A DNA stretch of 64,000 nt from Turicibacter bilis. Lineage in GTDB: Bacteria > Bacillota_I > Bacilli_A > MOL361 > Turicibacteraceae. Position 1 is the first letter of the stretch; every line of letters starts with the position of its first letter. Shown one piece after another: positions 1 to 9,210 of this stretch. The stretch is from positions 744,001-808,000 of the forward strand of contig NZ_CP071249.1 in the NCBI RefSeq assembly GCF_024499055.1, given 5' to 3'. Under the pieces are notes generated by a model. The model worked only from the letters and a program-made list of their open reading frames with translations, made no database searches and was not told the DNA's origin. Position numbers and translations under genes: made by a program.

Positions 1-125
1 GTACTGTTTTCCTTCATCGTTTATTTAATTGCCTGAAGCTATTTTTCTTCTTCATTTAGCAGATAAAGAGGCTGAAAGTCTTCAGATTCACCAAAGAACA
101 AATTCTCCCTCACACTGATCAATGA
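1..125 (-). other. window edge downstream of trmFO, no firm gene
   Basis: On the minus strand a short frame from a TTG at 122 runs 27 codons to a TAG at 39-41, starting just after the trmFO stop. It has no clear ribosome binding site. A separate ATG at 17 reads out of the window (M-K-E-N-S). In other Bacillota trmFO is followed by the recombinase gene xerC/codV, but the few residues visible do not allow an identification. Confidence 0.2.
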
Positions 126-1424
126 TTAGATTAATTCTTTACATTCATTGATTTTTTCAATGGCGCGTGCAGCATAAAGAGCTTTTTTCTCTTTTTTCTT
201 AACACGTCCTGGTAAGTCTAAGAATAATCCGAAGTTCGCATTCATTGGTTGGAAACCATCTTGAGACGTATGAGTAATATAGTAAGCCATTGATCCCATA
301 GCTGTTTCACGTGGGAATTCAATTAATTCTTCACCTAACATGTATTTCGCCATGTTAATTCCAGCTACCATTCCTGATGCTGCCGATTCAACGTATCCTT
401 CAACCCCTGTTAATTGCCCCGCAAAGAATAAATCTTCACGTGTTTTAAATTGGTATGTTGGGCGAAGTAATACTGGTGAGTTAATGAATGAATTACGATG
501 CATAACTCCATAGCGTACGATTTCAGCATTTTCTAATCCCGGAATCATTTGAACAATACGTTTTTGTTCTCCCCATTTTAAATGCGTTTGGAATCCTACT
601 AAGTTGTATAAAGTTCCCGCTGCATTATCTTGACGTAACTGAACAACAGCATAAGGTGTCTCTCCTGTTTTTGGATCTTCAAGCCCTACCGGTTTCATTG
701 GTCCAAATAAAACCGTTTGGCGACCACGTTTCGCCATTACTTCGATTGGCATACATCCTTCAAAGAAGACTTCTTTTTCAAATTCTTTAACTGGAACGAC
801 TTCTGCATTGATTAAAGCTTCATGCCAAGCATTAAACTCTTCTTCTGACATTGGACAGTTTAAATAAGCGGCTTCTCCTTTGTCATAACGAGATTTTAAA
901 TAAACTTTATCAAAATTAATTGAATCTTTTTCAATAATTGGAGCTGCTGCATCATAGAAGTAGAATGAGTTATGTCCTGTCATTTCACGAATATATGCAC
1001 TTAAAGCATCACTCGTTAATGGTCCTGTTGCAACAATCGTTGGTCCCTCAGGAATTTCAGTTAACTCTTCACGAATGACTTCAATATTTGGATGATTACT
1101 TAAGAATTCTGTAATTTGTCCTGAAAATCCTTCACGGTCAACTGCTAATGCTCCACCTGCAGGAACCGCATTCGCATCGGCTGCCTTCATGATTAATGAA
1201 TCTAAAATACGCATCTCTTCTTTTAATACTCCAACAGCGTTTGCTAACCCATCTGCACGAAGTGAATTTGAACAAACTAACTCTGCGAAGTTTTGTGTGT
1301 GATGCGCAGGTGTATTTTTCACTGGGCGCATTTCATATAACTTAACTTGAATTCCACGTTTAGCTAATTGATAAGCGGCTTCCGAACCAGCTAAACCTGC
1401 TCCAATAACATTTACAAATTTCAT
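126..1424 (-). CDS. trmFO: methylenetetrahydrofolate--tRNA (uracil-5-)-methyltransferase TrmFO
   Basis: Cytosolic FAD enzyme that makes 5-methyluridine at position 54 of the tRNA T-loop, using methylene-tetrahydrofolate as carbon donor and NAD(P)H. The 432-residue product has the usual family length. The dinucleotide-binding motif [10 protein letters not shown] is at residues 8-17. The two cysteines known to matter in the family are visible, at about residue 51 (ELVCSNSLR) and about 226 (EGCMPIE). The start has an AGGAGG site at good spacing. It lies downstream of topA in the same direction, the conserved Bacillota order, but a terminator and its own promoter separate the two. Identification is firm. 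Confidence 0.97.
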   Translation of the reverse strand: MKFVNVIGAGLAGSEAAYQLAKRGIQVKLYEMRPVKNTPAHHTQNFAELVCSNSLRADGLANAVGVLKEEMRILDSLIMKAADANAVPAGGALAVDREGFSGQITEFLSNHPNIEVIREELTEIPEGPTIVATGPLTSDALSAYIREMTGHNSFYFYDAAAPIIEKDSINFDKVYLKSRYDKGEAAYLNCPMSEEEFNAWHEALINAEVVPVKEFEKEVFFEGCMPIEVMAKRGRQTVLFGPMKPVGLEDPKTGETPYAVVQLRQDNAAGTLYNLVGFQTHLKWGEQKRIVQMIPGLENAEIVRYGVMHRNSFINSPVLLRPTYQFKTREDLFFAGQLTGVEGYVESAASGMVAGINMAKYMLGEELIEFPRETAMGSMAYYITHTSQDGFQPMNANFGLFLDLPGRVKKKEKKALYAARAIEKINECKELI

Positions 1425-1472
1425 TTTAACTTGCCTCCTAAGTTGCGAATTAACACATGGTTACAAATGAGA

Positions 1473-1501
1473 ATTATATCATAAATTACGGATTCTGCTA
1501 A
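1473..1501 (-). promoter_or_regulatory. probable sigma-A promoter of trmFO
   Basis: Minus-strand TTAGCA (1496-1501), a 17-base spacer and a perfect TATAAT (1473-1478), about 50 bases before the trmFO start. Upstream (1500-1670) is non-coding sequence with a GC-rich inverted arrangement (CCCGCTTC / GCGCCGGG on the minus strand) that I cannot assign. Confidence 0.55.
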
Positions 1502-1673
1502 TACATTTTGCAATAAGCCCGGCGCTAATACGACAAATCTCAAATCAAGGCGATGAAGCGGGAGAATTCCTTGAACTTTTCTTCATCTGCTTAAGCCAAT
1601 CTCTTTTGCCTATTAACTTAAGATCCTGAATGACTTTATTATAACATAAACTTTTACCCTCTGTCTGTTTGCT

Positions 1674-1701
1674 TTAAAAACCCACCTTCTAAAAGGTGGG
1701 C
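1674..1701 (-). terminator. topA rho-independent terminator
   Basis: Minus-strand hairpin CCCACCTT / AAGGTGGG with a four-base loop, followed by a T run, seven bases after the topA stop. Confidence 0.9.
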
Positions 1702-1707
1702 TTTTGA

Positions 1708-3771
1708 TTATTCTTCTTTATAGTCACATTCCTTATTCGGACATTGAATTTCATTTTTCTTCCCTTTAACGACTAACAAGCTATCGCATTTTGGACATTT
1801 CTTATCAACTGGTTTATGCCAAAGTGCATAATCACAGCTTGGATATTGATTACATCCATAGAAGACTTTTCCACGGCGTGTTTTCTTTTCAACGATTTCA
1901 CCTTTTTCACATTTCGGACATTTAACTCCTGTCGAAACGGGTGCAGCCTCTTCTTTTGTTTCCTTTTTAATATACTTACATGTCGGATAGCCACTACATG
2001 CGACAAACTCACCGTAACGCCCACGACGAATGACAAGTGGACTACCACATTCTGGACATTCCTCCCCAATTTCAACTGGAGCAATTTTCTCCATATTTTT
2101 TTGAGCATCTTCAAGCATTGGCATAAAATGATCGTAAAAGACTTTTAATTCATCGTACCAAACTTTTTGTCCCTTTGAAATTTCATCTAAATTATTTTCC
2201 ATCTCTGCAGTATACTCCACATTAATAAACTCAGAGAAGAATTCAGCTAATTTCTCACTTGTTAAAATTCCTTGATCCGTTGGCTTAAACTTTTTATCCT
2301 CAAGTGTCACGTAACCTCGATTTTTTAACGTCTCCATTGTTTGTGCATAAGTCGATGGACGTCCAATCCCTAACTCTTCCATTTCCTTAATTAATTTCGC
2401 TTCGCTATAACGAGCAGGTGGTTGAGTAAAATGTTGTTGTGGTTCAACATCAACTAACGCTAACGTATCCCCTTCACTTAAACGTGGTAAAGATGCATTT
2501 TTTGTTTCTTCATAGCTATAGACACGTAAATATCCATCAAACACTAGCACTTGACCGTTAACGCGGAATAAGTAATCATTTGAGCGAACTTCAATCGTTG
2601 TCGCTTCAACTGTTGCACTTTTCATTAAGCTCGCAACAGCACGTTCCCAAATGAGTTTATATAAACGCAGTTCATCACGTTTTAAATAAGGTTTCATCTC
2701 TTCTGGTGTACGCGCGACTGATGATGGGCGAATAGCCTCATGCGCTTCTTGTGCATTTTTAACTTTCTTCGCATTTGTACTTCCTGTTTTAACATAGTTC
2801 GCACCATAATTTTGTTTAATAAATGACTTAGTTGCATCGACGAAGTTATCAGCTAAACGAGTCGAGTCGGTACGCATATACGTAATTAATCCGACGGTTT
2901 CGGAACCGATATTAACCCCTTCGTATAATTTTTGAGCAATCGTCATTGTCTTCTTCGCATTATAACCTAATTTACTTGCGGCTTCTTGTTGAAGAGTTGA
3001 AGTGATAAATGGTAACTTCGGTTGTTTTGATTTATTTTTCTTTTCAACCTTTTCGACTACATAAGGATCACTTAATTCAGCTAAGATGGCTTTGACTTCA
3101 TCTTCATTCGCAATTGAAATCTTCTTATTAGCTTTCTTTACTAATTCTGCTTCAATTTTTGCACTTTCCCGCTCAAACATAGCATGAACTGACCAGTATT
3201 CTTCACTAACGAATTTTTGAATTTCTTTCTCACGTTCAACAATTAACTTCAATGCTACTGATTGAACTCGTCCCGCACTTTTACTTTTGATTTTACTTTG
3301 TAATAACTTACTTAATTTAAATCCAATAATGCGGTCTAAAATACGACGACTTTCTTGAGAGCGAACCAAATCCATATCAATCGCACGTGGATGTTTGAAT
3401 GCTTCTAAAATCGCATCTTTTGTAATCTCATTAAATACTACTCGACGCTCTAAATCAACATCAAGTCCTAAAACATCTGCTAAATGCCAACTAATCGCCT
3501 CTCCCTCGCGGTCGGGGTCAGTTGCGAGGTAAACAGCATCTGAATTTTTAGCTGCTTGTTTTAATTCTTTAATGACCTTTGATTTTCCTGTTACGTTTTT
3601 ATAGTTGGGTTTAAAGTGGTCTTCAACATCCACACCTAAACCTCCTGGACCTGTCGTTGCTAAATCTCGAATATGACCAACGCTTGATAGAACCACATAA
3701 TCTGATCCTAAGTAGTTTTCAATCGTTTTAGCTTTAGCAGGCGACTCTACAATTACTAAATTTTTCCCCAT
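1708..3771 (-). CDS. topA: DNA topoisomerase I (type IA)
   Basis: Relaxes negatively supercoiled DNA through a transient 5'-phosphotyrosine break. An N-terminal TOPRIM domain (VIVESPAKAKTIE; acidic triad in ATDPDREGEAISWH) is followed by the type IA core, with the catalytic tyrosine in GLITYMRTDS near residue 300. Three C-terminal zinc ribbons follow, each opening with CPxC (CPECGSP, CPKCEKG, CPKCDSL). About 687 residues is normal for Bacilli. I start at the ATG at 3771 (MGKNLVIVE) because the in-frame GTG nine bases upstream is part of the AAAGGTG ribosome binding site. Confidence 0.97.
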   Translation of the reverse strand: MGKNLVIVESPAKAKTIENYLGSDYVVLSSVGHIRDLATTGPGGLGVDVEDHFKPNYKNVTGKSKVIKELKQAAKNSDAVYLATDPDREGEAISWHLADVLGLDVDLERRVVFNEITKDAILEAFKHPRAIDMDLVRSQESRRILDRIIGFKLSKLLQSKIKSKSAGRVQSVALKLIVEREKEIQKFVSEEYWSVHAMFERESAKIEAELVKKANKKISIANEDEVKAILAELSDPYVVEKVEKKNKSKQPKLPFITSTLQQEAASKLGYNAKKTMTIAQKLYEGVNIGSETVGLITYMRTDSTRLADNFVDATKSFIKQNYGANYVKTGSTNAKKVKNAQEAHEAIRPSSVARTPEEMKPYLKRDELRLYKLIWERAVASLMKSATVEATTIEVRSNDYLFRVNGQVLVFDGYLRVYSYEETKNASLPRLSEGDTLALVDVEPQQHFTQPPARYSEAKLIKEMEELGIGRPSTYAQTMETLKNRGYVTLEDKKFKPTDQGILTSEKLAEFFSEFINVEYTAEMENNLDEISKGQKVWYDELKVFYDHFMPMLEDAQKNMEKIAPVEIGEECPECGSPLVIRRGRYGEFVACSGYPTCKYIKKETKEEAAPVSTGVKCPKCEKGEIVEKKTRRGKVFYGCNQYPSCDYALWHKPVDKKCPKCDSLLVVKGKKNEIQCPNKECDYKEE

Positions 3772-3935
3772 ACCTATCACCTTTTCTATCTCAATAACTA
3801 ATAACCGGCTTAGCTTCTAAACTTAGCTAAGTTAATCTTTCATCTATTATTCGACTTTATTTTAAAAACATTCAATGAGTCTGCTGATTCATTCAACGCT
3901 TATCTGTAGCAAATAGTCAAAATAAAACACAAAAA

Positions 3936-3964
3936 ATATTACTGGTTTCTTTTCCTCTTGTCAA
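3936..3964 (-). promoter_or_regulatory. strong promoter of topA
   Basis: Minus-strand TTGACA (3959-3964), exactly 17 bases, then TAATAT (3936-3941). It gives a leader of about 160 bases before topA. The rest of 3772-4216 is AT-rich and shows no convincing gene. Confidence 0.7.
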
Positions 3965-4216
3965 CAATTTCATTATAAATTACAGATAAACATGAGGGTC
4001 TTTTACTTTTTTCATCTATAGATTCATTCAAAATTACTGTTTCACCAATGTCTCTTTTTATACCTACTATTGCTTTTTTTCAACTCATTCTAGCAATTTC
4101 ACCCCGTGATCCATCCATTTCCATGCTCCATTCTTTTTCCTCTCATCCTGATTTAAGTCGAATAAATCATCTCAGAATGCAGAAAAAAATAGATACTGTC
4201 GTATTTTCTGCGAATA

Positions 4217-4257
4217 TAAAAAAATCTGACTTTAGAGGTGATTCTAAAATCAGATTT
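4217..4257 (-). terminator. dprA terminator
   Basis: Minus-strand stem AAATCTGATTTTAGA / TCTAAAGTCAGATTT with a T run, about 35 bases after the dprA stop. Confidence 0.85.
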
Positions 4258-4289
4258 CATCAATGACACATCTTATTAATCTAGCTACC

Positions 4290-5087
4290 TTACTCTTCAC
4301 TATGCACCCAATCTAACATATTAAGAACGTCCTGATAATGTGTCAAACAATAAGCGCCATTCTTAATTAAGTTTAAACTTCCTTCAGAATGAATAGAGTT
4401 ATACGGAGCTGGTAGAGCATAAACCACTTTTCCCTCCTCGACTAGCTGTTGCGCAAGTTTTAAGCGCTTATCTTCTTTGACCGCTTCAATAACGACCATC
4501 ACCTCACTTAATTCTTGCACCAATTGATGAGCTCGATAAAACTGAGGTGCACTTGGATAAACATGTGGTGGATATTCAGTCATCACCAGATGATCTCGAG
4601 CAATCCGTTTATAAAGCTCAAAGTTTTCTTGCGGATAGACATGTAAAAAGCCCGACGATAAAAGGGCAATGGTTTTTCCACTTCTAACCGACAACAAATG
4701 GGCAATAGCATCGATTCCAAGTTGTAAATTTCCTACAATAGCGACATCCTGTGATAACAAATTTCCAACAATGGCTTTACATGATTCCATTCCATAAGCG
4801 GAGGGCCTACGATTCCCCATCACTCCTATTTTTTTCTTCTTTAATAGCATCAAATCACCTTGATAATACAACACAAACGGCGGACGAATCATCTCTTTGA
4901 AAAGGGATGGATACTCCTCATCTAACACCGTTAATACTTTGCTTTCTCCTAATTTTAACTTAGCTTGTGTCACTTGCTCTTGTGTGATTTGCTTCAACTT
5001 AATATCATCTTTTAAAACATCATACATTTTAAACCAATTACCATTTTTTAAAACACTTAATGCAATTAATTTTTCTCGTAATTCCAT
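4290..5087 (-). CDS. dprA: divergent DprA/Smf-family protein
   Basis: DprA loads RecA on incoming single strands during transformation. The position between rnhB and topA and the Rossmann-like core (GVMGNRRPSAYG, GKTIALLSSGFLHVYP, EYPPHVYPS) place it in this family. Several hallmark segments are altered. The usual SGLARGID loop reads VGNLQLGID. The RNRIIAGLS stretch reads RAHQLVQELS. The SGSLITA segment is replaced. The product is about 265 residues, shorter than full DprA, and no C-terminal winged-helix is evident. The start is ATG 5087; the upstream GTG lies in the ribosome binding site. It may have lost DNA-binding function or changed role. Confidence 0.8.
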   Translation of the reverse strand: MELREKLIALSVLKNGNWFKMYDVLKDDIKLKQITQEQVTQAKLKLGESKVLTVLDEEYPSLFKEMIRPPFVLYYQGDLMLLKKKKIGVMGNRRPSAYGMESCKAIVGNLLSQDVAIVGNLQLGIDAIAHLLSVRSGKTIALLSSGFLHVYPQENFELYKRIARDHLVMTEYPPHVYPSAPQFYRAHQLVQELSEVMVVIEAVKEDKRLKLAQQLVEEGKVVYALPAPYNSIHSEGSLNLIKNGAYCLTHYQDVLNMLDWVHSEE

Positions 5088-5139
5088 TTTAATCACCTAA
5101 GTTAATGTACGCTCATCGTCACTCATTTCTTTGTTAAAA

Positions 5140-5165
5140 TAAAAAAAGATTACAAAAAGTAATCT
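5140..5165 (-). terminator. rnhB terminator
   Basis: Minus-strand AGATTAC-TTTTT-GTAATCT hairpin followed by TTTTTTT, directly after the rnhB stop and before dprA. Confidence 0.8.
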
Positions 5166-5168
5166 CTT

Positions 5169-5939
5169 CTAAAATTTTGAGCGAATCGGTTCAAAAGATT
5201 GACGATGCTCTGAAATAATTCCATTTTCTTCAATGGCTTTTAAATGTTCCTTTGTTCCATAACCAACATGACGTTCAAATCCATAAGCTGGATATTTTTG
5301 TCCTAGTCGCTTCATATAGGCATCACGTGTCACTTTAGCAATAATACTTGCTGCAGCAATTGAGACACTTTTTGAATCTCCTTTAATAATTGGCGTTTGA
5401 GGGATATTTACATTCGGTAACGTCATCGCATCTAGTAATAAATGCTGCGGTTTAGGATCCATTTTTGCAATCGCACGTTCCATTGCTACTTTAGTCGCCT
5501 CATAAATATTTAATCGATCAATCTCTTCACTGGTACAAATTCCAACGCCAATACTGATCGCATGTTTTTTTATTTCTTCATAAAAATATAAACGCTTAGC
5601 TTCTGATAACTTTTTCGAATCATCAATTCCAAATAACCAGCAATCAGCTGGTAAAACGACAGCTGCTGCAATGACGGGCCCAGCTAACGGTCCACGTCCT
5701 ACCTCATCGATACCTGCAATCAGTTCAACACCACTATAGCGAAGCTCATTTTCATAAATCGACATGGTAATAAATTTTTGGAATTCGTCATATTCCTTTT
5801 GCATTTTATTTTCATATTGTTTAACAAGCTTTTGAACACCACTACGTTCATCGGATTTTAATCGTTCAACAAAAGCTTCATCAACTACATCTTGTTGTAA
5901 TATTTTTTTTATTTCATCTACCGTATACTTTTCCATCAT
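5169..5939 (-). CDS. rnhB: ribonuclease HII
   Basis: Removes misincorporated ribonucleotides and RNA of RNA-DNA hybrids; metal-dependent and cytosolic. The catalytic block is complete: AGIDEVGRGPLAGPV (Asp-Glu), DDSKKLSEAKR, the third acidic residue in LLLDAMTLP, and the GDSKSVSIAAASIIAKVTRD stretch. About 70 extra N-terminal residues before the catalytic domain are usual for Bacillota RNase HII. I choose the double ATG at 5939, since the further upstream GTG overlaps the AAAGGTGA ribosome binding site. It follows rbgA, as in Bacillus subtilis. Confidence 0.95.
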   Translation of the reverse strand: MMEKYTVDEIKKILQQDVVDEAFVERLKSDERSGVQKLVKQYENKMQKEYDEFQKFITMSIYENELRYSGVELIAGIDEVGRGPLAGPVIAAAVVLPADCWLFGIDDSKKLSEAKRLYFYEEIKKHAISIGVGICTSEEIDRLNIYEATKVAMERAIAKMDPKPQHLLLDAMTLPNVNIPQTPIIKGDSKSVSIAAASIIAKVTRDAYMKRLGQKYPAYGFERHVGYGTKEHLKAIEENGIISEHRQSFEPIRSKF

Positions 5940-6141
5940 TGAGCAGCTCACCTTTCTAAAGTAAAAAGCGATAACTTATTTATTCTATCAATGTTTTTTA
6001 CATTAGTCAACTATGTTCAAATTTATGTCTTTTTTTGTAGAGAAAACTGTTTTTTTCTCGTTCTTTCTTATTTTAACATCATTCTAAGGTGGATTCTAGT
6101 TAATTTTTACTATTTTTCACAAATAGTTTACTAACCCTCAC

Positions 6142-6170
6142 ATTATAGACTAATTTTCATGATATTAGTC
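6142..6170 (-). promoter_or_regulatory. possible rnhB promoter overlapped by a dyad
   Basis: Minus-strand TATAAT (6142-6147) is immediately preceded by a perfect 7-base inverted repeat, GACTAAT (6164-6170) and ATTAGTC (6148-6154), nine bases apart. This is the position where an operator would cover the -35/-10 spacer. No good -35 is seen. The remainder of the 5940-6208 gap holds no gene. Confidence 0.35.
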
Positions 6171-6208
6171 ATTTTTTGTATTTTTTTCCTTTAACTACAT
6201 CTTAATTT

Positions 6209-6257
6209 TAAAAAAAGAGTCGATGATTCAAACAAGATTGAATCCAACGACTCTTTT
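6209..6257 (-). terminator. rbgA terminator
   Basis: Long minus-strand hairpin AAAAAGAGTCG...CGACTCTTTTTTT, with an inner GGATTCAA / TTGAATC pairing, eight bases after the rbgA stop. Confidence 0.9.
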
Positions 6258-6264
6258 TATGTCT

Positions 6265-7134
6265 TTATTTTTCTTCTGATGTTGGAATATCACTAGGTAA
6301 CTCAAATGATAAGCGTCCTAATTTCACACTACGAATTTCACGAAGTAAAATCTCGTAAACTTTATCATAATCCACATAGCCACCTGATTGTAAAAATCCA
6401 CGCTTTTGTCCAATCTCATCTAATACAGCAACTTTATCTTCAAACTGACCACTTAAGTTATAACGTTCAACTAAACGATCTGGATAATGTGCAATTAAAT
6501 AATCTAAAGCATACAAAATAATATCATCTAAATGTAAAATCGTATCTTTAATGGCACCAGTAACAGCTAAATTATAACCTACACGTTTTTCTTCAAACTT
6601 TGGCCATAATACTCCTGGTGTATCTAATAATTCTAATTCTTTTTCAACTTTAATCCATTGTTGTGCTTTTGTAACCCCTGGACGATCTCCAGTTTGTGCC
6701 GCTTTACGTTTCGCTAGATTATTAGTTAGCGTTGATTTCCCAACGTTAGGAATTCCTAAAATCATCGCACGAATTGGACGCGGACGTAATCCTTTCGCTT
6801 TTTCTTTTTCAAACTTCTCTTTTAGGATTTCTTTTGAAGCTTCCGTAATGTGCTTGATGGCATTTTGATGAAGCGCATCAATCGTAATGACGGGTTGACC
6901 TTTTTGTTTAAAATAATTTAACCATTGTTGTGTGACATTAGGATCTGCAATATCCGCTTTATTTAAAATGATTAATTTCGGTTTATGTTTAATAATTTCA
7001 TTCATCATTGGATTACTCGATGAATATGGAATACGTGCATCTAGCAACTCATAAACGATATCAACTAATTGTAATTTTTCTTGAATTTGACGACGGGCTT
7101 TTGCCATATGCCCTGGAAACCATTGTACTGTCAT
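6265..7134 (-). CDS. rbgA: ribosome biogenesis GTPase RbgA (YlqF)
   Basis: Circularly permuted GTPase needed for late 50S subunit assembly. The motif order is that of the permuted family: G4 (LNKADIAD, about residue 56) comes before G1 ([13 protein letters not shown], about 128) and G3 (DTPGVLWPK). The N-terminus [17 protein letters not shown] is a family signature, and 289 residues is the expected length. GGGAG lies seven bases before the ATG. It sits between the signal peptidase genes and rnhB, and L19, whose incorporation RbgA supports, is encoded just upstream. Confidence 0.96.
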   Translation of the reverse strand: MTVQWFPGHMAKARRQIQEKLQLVDIVYELLDARIPYSSSNPMMNEIIKHKPKLIILNKADIADPNVTQQWLNYFKQKGQPVITIDALHQNAIKHITEASKEILKEKFEKEKAKGLRPRPIRAMILGIPNVGKSTLTNNLAKRKAAQTGDRPGVTKAQQWIKVEKELELLDTPGVLWPKFEEKRVGYNLAVTGAIKDTILHLDDIILYALDYLIAHYPDRLVERYNLSGQFEDKVAVLDEIGQKRGFLQSGGYVDYDKVYEILLREIRSVKLGRLSFELPSDIPTSEEK

Positions 7135-7206
7135 CTTGTCACTCCCTAAGTTGTTTTTTAACCTAATAGTAGGTTATCACCATTTAAAACTTTAATTCCT
7201 ACCTAA

Positions 7207-7761
7207 TTATTCGATTTTACCAAAATGTAAAACTGGCCATTGTGTCCATATGACCTGACCTAAAATTTGATCTTGATGGATTAATCCAATTTGACGACTA
7301 TCGAAACTATGCGGACGATTATCTCCAAGCACTAAATAATACCCCTCAGGAATTACCTCACACGGATTAAATTGACAAATCTCTTGTAATGTAAAATCCT
7401 ACGTAAACAGTCCATTAGATGAAATGAGTGATTTCCCTTCATCAAGATAAGGTTCCTCAATTGATTCCCCATCCATATAAAGTTAATTTTGATCAATAGC
7501 TATCGTTTGAACGAGTAGTCCAATAATTCGTTTGACATAATATTTATCCGTGGATACTTCAAACACAACCACATCAAATGCATTTGGCTCATAACCACGC
7601 TACCACAAGATAACGGTATCCTCATCATGTAACGTTGGATACATCGATGCACCATCCACCTTTACCGGGGTAAAAATAAATCGATGAACGATAGTTACTG
7701 CAATCAAAATTATCATAAATGTCTTAATCCAATCAAAGACTTCACCTAAGATTGACTTCAT
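7207..7761 (-). pseudogene. second signal peptidase I gene, inactivated by three stop codons
   Basis: Reading the minus strand from the ATG at 7761 gives a 185-codon frame co-linear with the intact lepB next door, with no frameshift. Stops occur at codon 54 (TAG, 7600-7602), 93 (TAA, 7483-7485) and 121 (TAG, 7399-7401); the lepB copy has glutamate, glutamine-like and tryptophan codons at or near these places. The catalytic serine (GASMYPTLHD) and lysine (YYVKRIIG) and the C-terminal GDNRPHS box are still recognisable. It is a tandem duplicate of lepB that decayed by substitutions only. Its ribosome binding site is poor. Confidence 0.9.
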
Positions 7762-7838
7762 CTCACCATGTTTAATCTAATCCCTATTTCATTTCACTCA
7801 CTGACATTAAAAACGTCACTTCTTCTACCTGCTTCAAA

Positions 7839-8393
7839 CTATTCAATTCGACCAAAACTTGATAGTGGCCATTGAATCCATGTTGCTTTACCTAGAATCT
7901 GATCTTCACTAATTAAACCAATATGACGACTATCTTTACTATGCGGACGATTATCCCCAAGCACTAAATAATAGCCTTCTGGAATGACGTCACATGGATC
8001 AAATTGACAAATTTCTTGCAAAGTAAAATCCCAAGTAAATTCACCACTATAAGAAACGAGTAATTTTCCTTCGTCAAGATAAGGTTCCTCAATCGGTTCC
8101 CCATCAATATAAAGTTGATCTTGATGATATGAGACAGTTTGACCTGGAACACCAATGACACGTTTCACGTAATAAACATCTGGTGAATATTCAAAAACAA
8201 TCACATCAAATGGCTCAGGCTCATACCCAAGCTCCCATAAAATAACAGAATCTCCGTCATGCAACGTTGGATACATGGATGGTCCATCTACTTTTACTGG
8301 AGTAAACACATATTTATGAATGAGCGTTACGGCAATAAAAATAATAACAAATGTCTTTACCCAATCAAAAATCTCACTAAATACTTTTTTCAT
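7839..8393 (-). CDS. lepB: signal peptidase I
   Basis: Membrane serine protease that cleaves signal peptides after Sec export. One N-terminal membrane segment (about residues 10-27, VKTFVIIFIAVTLIHKYVF) is followed by box B with the nucleophile (GPSMYPTLHDGD), the general-base lysine in YYVKRVIGVPG, and box E GDNRPHSKDSRHIG. About 184 residues matches the short Bacillota type. The ATG at 8393 has GGTGGAG upstream; a GTG three codons earlier is less likely. A decayed copy lies directly downstream, so this is probably the only working signal peptidase in the locus. Confidence 0.95.
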   Translation of the reverse strand: MKKVFSEIFDWVKTFVIIFIAVTLIHKYVFTPVKVDGPSMYPTLHDGDSVILWELGYEPEPFDVIVFEYSPDVYYVKRVIGVPGQTVSYHQDQLYIDGEPIEEPYLDEGKLLVSYSGEFTWDFTLQEICQFDPCDVIPEGYYLVLGDNRPHSKDSRHIGLISEDQILGKATWIQWPLSSFGRIE

Positions 8394-8534
8394 TCCCTTC
8401 ACTCCACCATTATATTTTCAGTTAACAACCTGACTTAGCTGATAATCTGATTGAACATTACCCTCTAGTATTAGCTAAAGCCAGTTTGAACATACAGTTT
8501 ACTGTTAATTTTACCATAAAGTTGAAGTATTTCA

Positions 8535-8575
8535 TAAAAAAAAGATGCCCTAAAACTAAGTTTTTAGGGCATCTT
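8535..8575 (-). terminator. rplS terminator
   Basis: Minus-strand AAGATGCCCTAAAA / TTTTAGGGCATCTT hairpin followed by eight T. Confidence 0.92.
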
Positions 8576-8611
8576 AATTGCAATTGAGGTAATTGTTTTG
8601 AAAAAGTAAAA

Positions 8612-8962
8612 TTATCGACGCTCTTTGATACGAGCAGCTTTAGCTGATAAGCTACGGATGTAGTTAAGTTTTGCACGACGAACTTTACCACGACGAGTAA
8701 CTTCGATTTTTTCGATGATTGGTGTGTGTAATGGGAATGTACGCTCAACTCCACATCCGAAAGAAATCTTACGAACTGTGAAAGTTCCGCTAATTCCGTT
8801 ACCATTTTGACGTTTTAATACTAAACCTTCGAATACCTGAACGCGCTCACGGTTACCCTCTTTGATACGAACGTGTACACGTACGTTATCTCCTGCGCGG
8901 AATTCTGGTAAATCTGTTTTTAAGTATGATTGTGTTAATTCATTGATTAATTGTTGACTCAT
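8612..8962 (-). CDS. rplS: 50S ribosomal protein L19
   Basis: Small basic protein of the large subunit near the subunit interface. About 116 residues and strongly L19-like throughout, for example [48 protein letters not shown], and the C-terminal [13 protein letters not shown]. The start at ATG 8962 follows AAGGAG; an in-frame upstream codon is not needed. It is transcribed alone between its own promoter and terminator, unlike species where it is cotranscribed with trmD. A structured leader precedes it. Confidence 0.97.
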   Translation of the reverse strand: MSQQLINELTQSYLKTDLPEFRAGDNVRVHVRIKEGNRERVQVFEGLVLKRQNGNGISGTFTVRKISFGCGVERTFPLHTPIIEKIEVTRRGKVRRAKLNYIRSLSAKAARIKERR

Positions 8963-8964
8963 TA

Positions 8965-9044
8965 ATCTCACGCTCCTTCATTACGCAAGTTCATTCAATT
9001 AGTTTGCTAATTCAGCGGAACTTGGGGTAGTGCTCTTTGGCACG
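8965..9044 (-). ncRNA. L19 leader (autoregulatory ribosomal-protein leader)
   Basis: Between the promoter and rplS the minus-strand RNA can form an outer stem CAAGTT (9019-9024) with AACTTG (8986-8991). Nested inside is the hairpin AATTAG-CAAA-CTAATT. An upstream stretch has GTGCCAAAGAGCAC. This compact two-stem arrangement immediately before the Shine-Dalgarno matches the described L19 leader of low-G+C Gram-positives, in which L19 protein represses its own mRNA. The assignment is by structure and position only. Confidence 0.65.
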
Positions 9045-9050
9045 TTTGAA

Positions 9051-9079
9051 ATCATATCACAATCGTCTCGTTAATTCAA
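9051..9079 (-). promoter_or_regulatory. rplS promoter
   Basis: Minus-strand TTGAAT (9074-9079), 17-base spacer, TATGAT (9051-9056). Transcription would begin near 9044, just before the leader. Confidence 0.65.
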
Positions 9080-9172
9080 TGATTTTTTATAATTATTCGC
9101 AAAAATCTTCTTTTTTTATTTACAACTGTCTAAAAATCTTTTAATACTTTCCTTAATTGTCAAACTCTGTCT

Positions 9173-9205
9173 AAAAAAGAGCCAATCGACTTCGCGATTA
9201 GCTCT
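9173..9205 (-). terminator. trmD terminator
   Basis: Minus-strand GAGCTAATCG / CGATTGGCTC hairpin followed by TTTTTT, six bases after the trmD stop. Confidence 0.92.
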
Positions 9206-9210
9206 CTATC

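Noticed and set aside
1467-1483. TGAGAATTATATCA near the trmFO promoter as a Fur/PerR box
   Set aside because: Does not fit the 7-1-7 symmetry; only the left half matches.
4048-4266. Plus-strand 72-codon frame between topA and dprA
   Set aside because: No ribosome binding site, low-complexity hydrophobic start, and its end is the dprA terminator hairpin.
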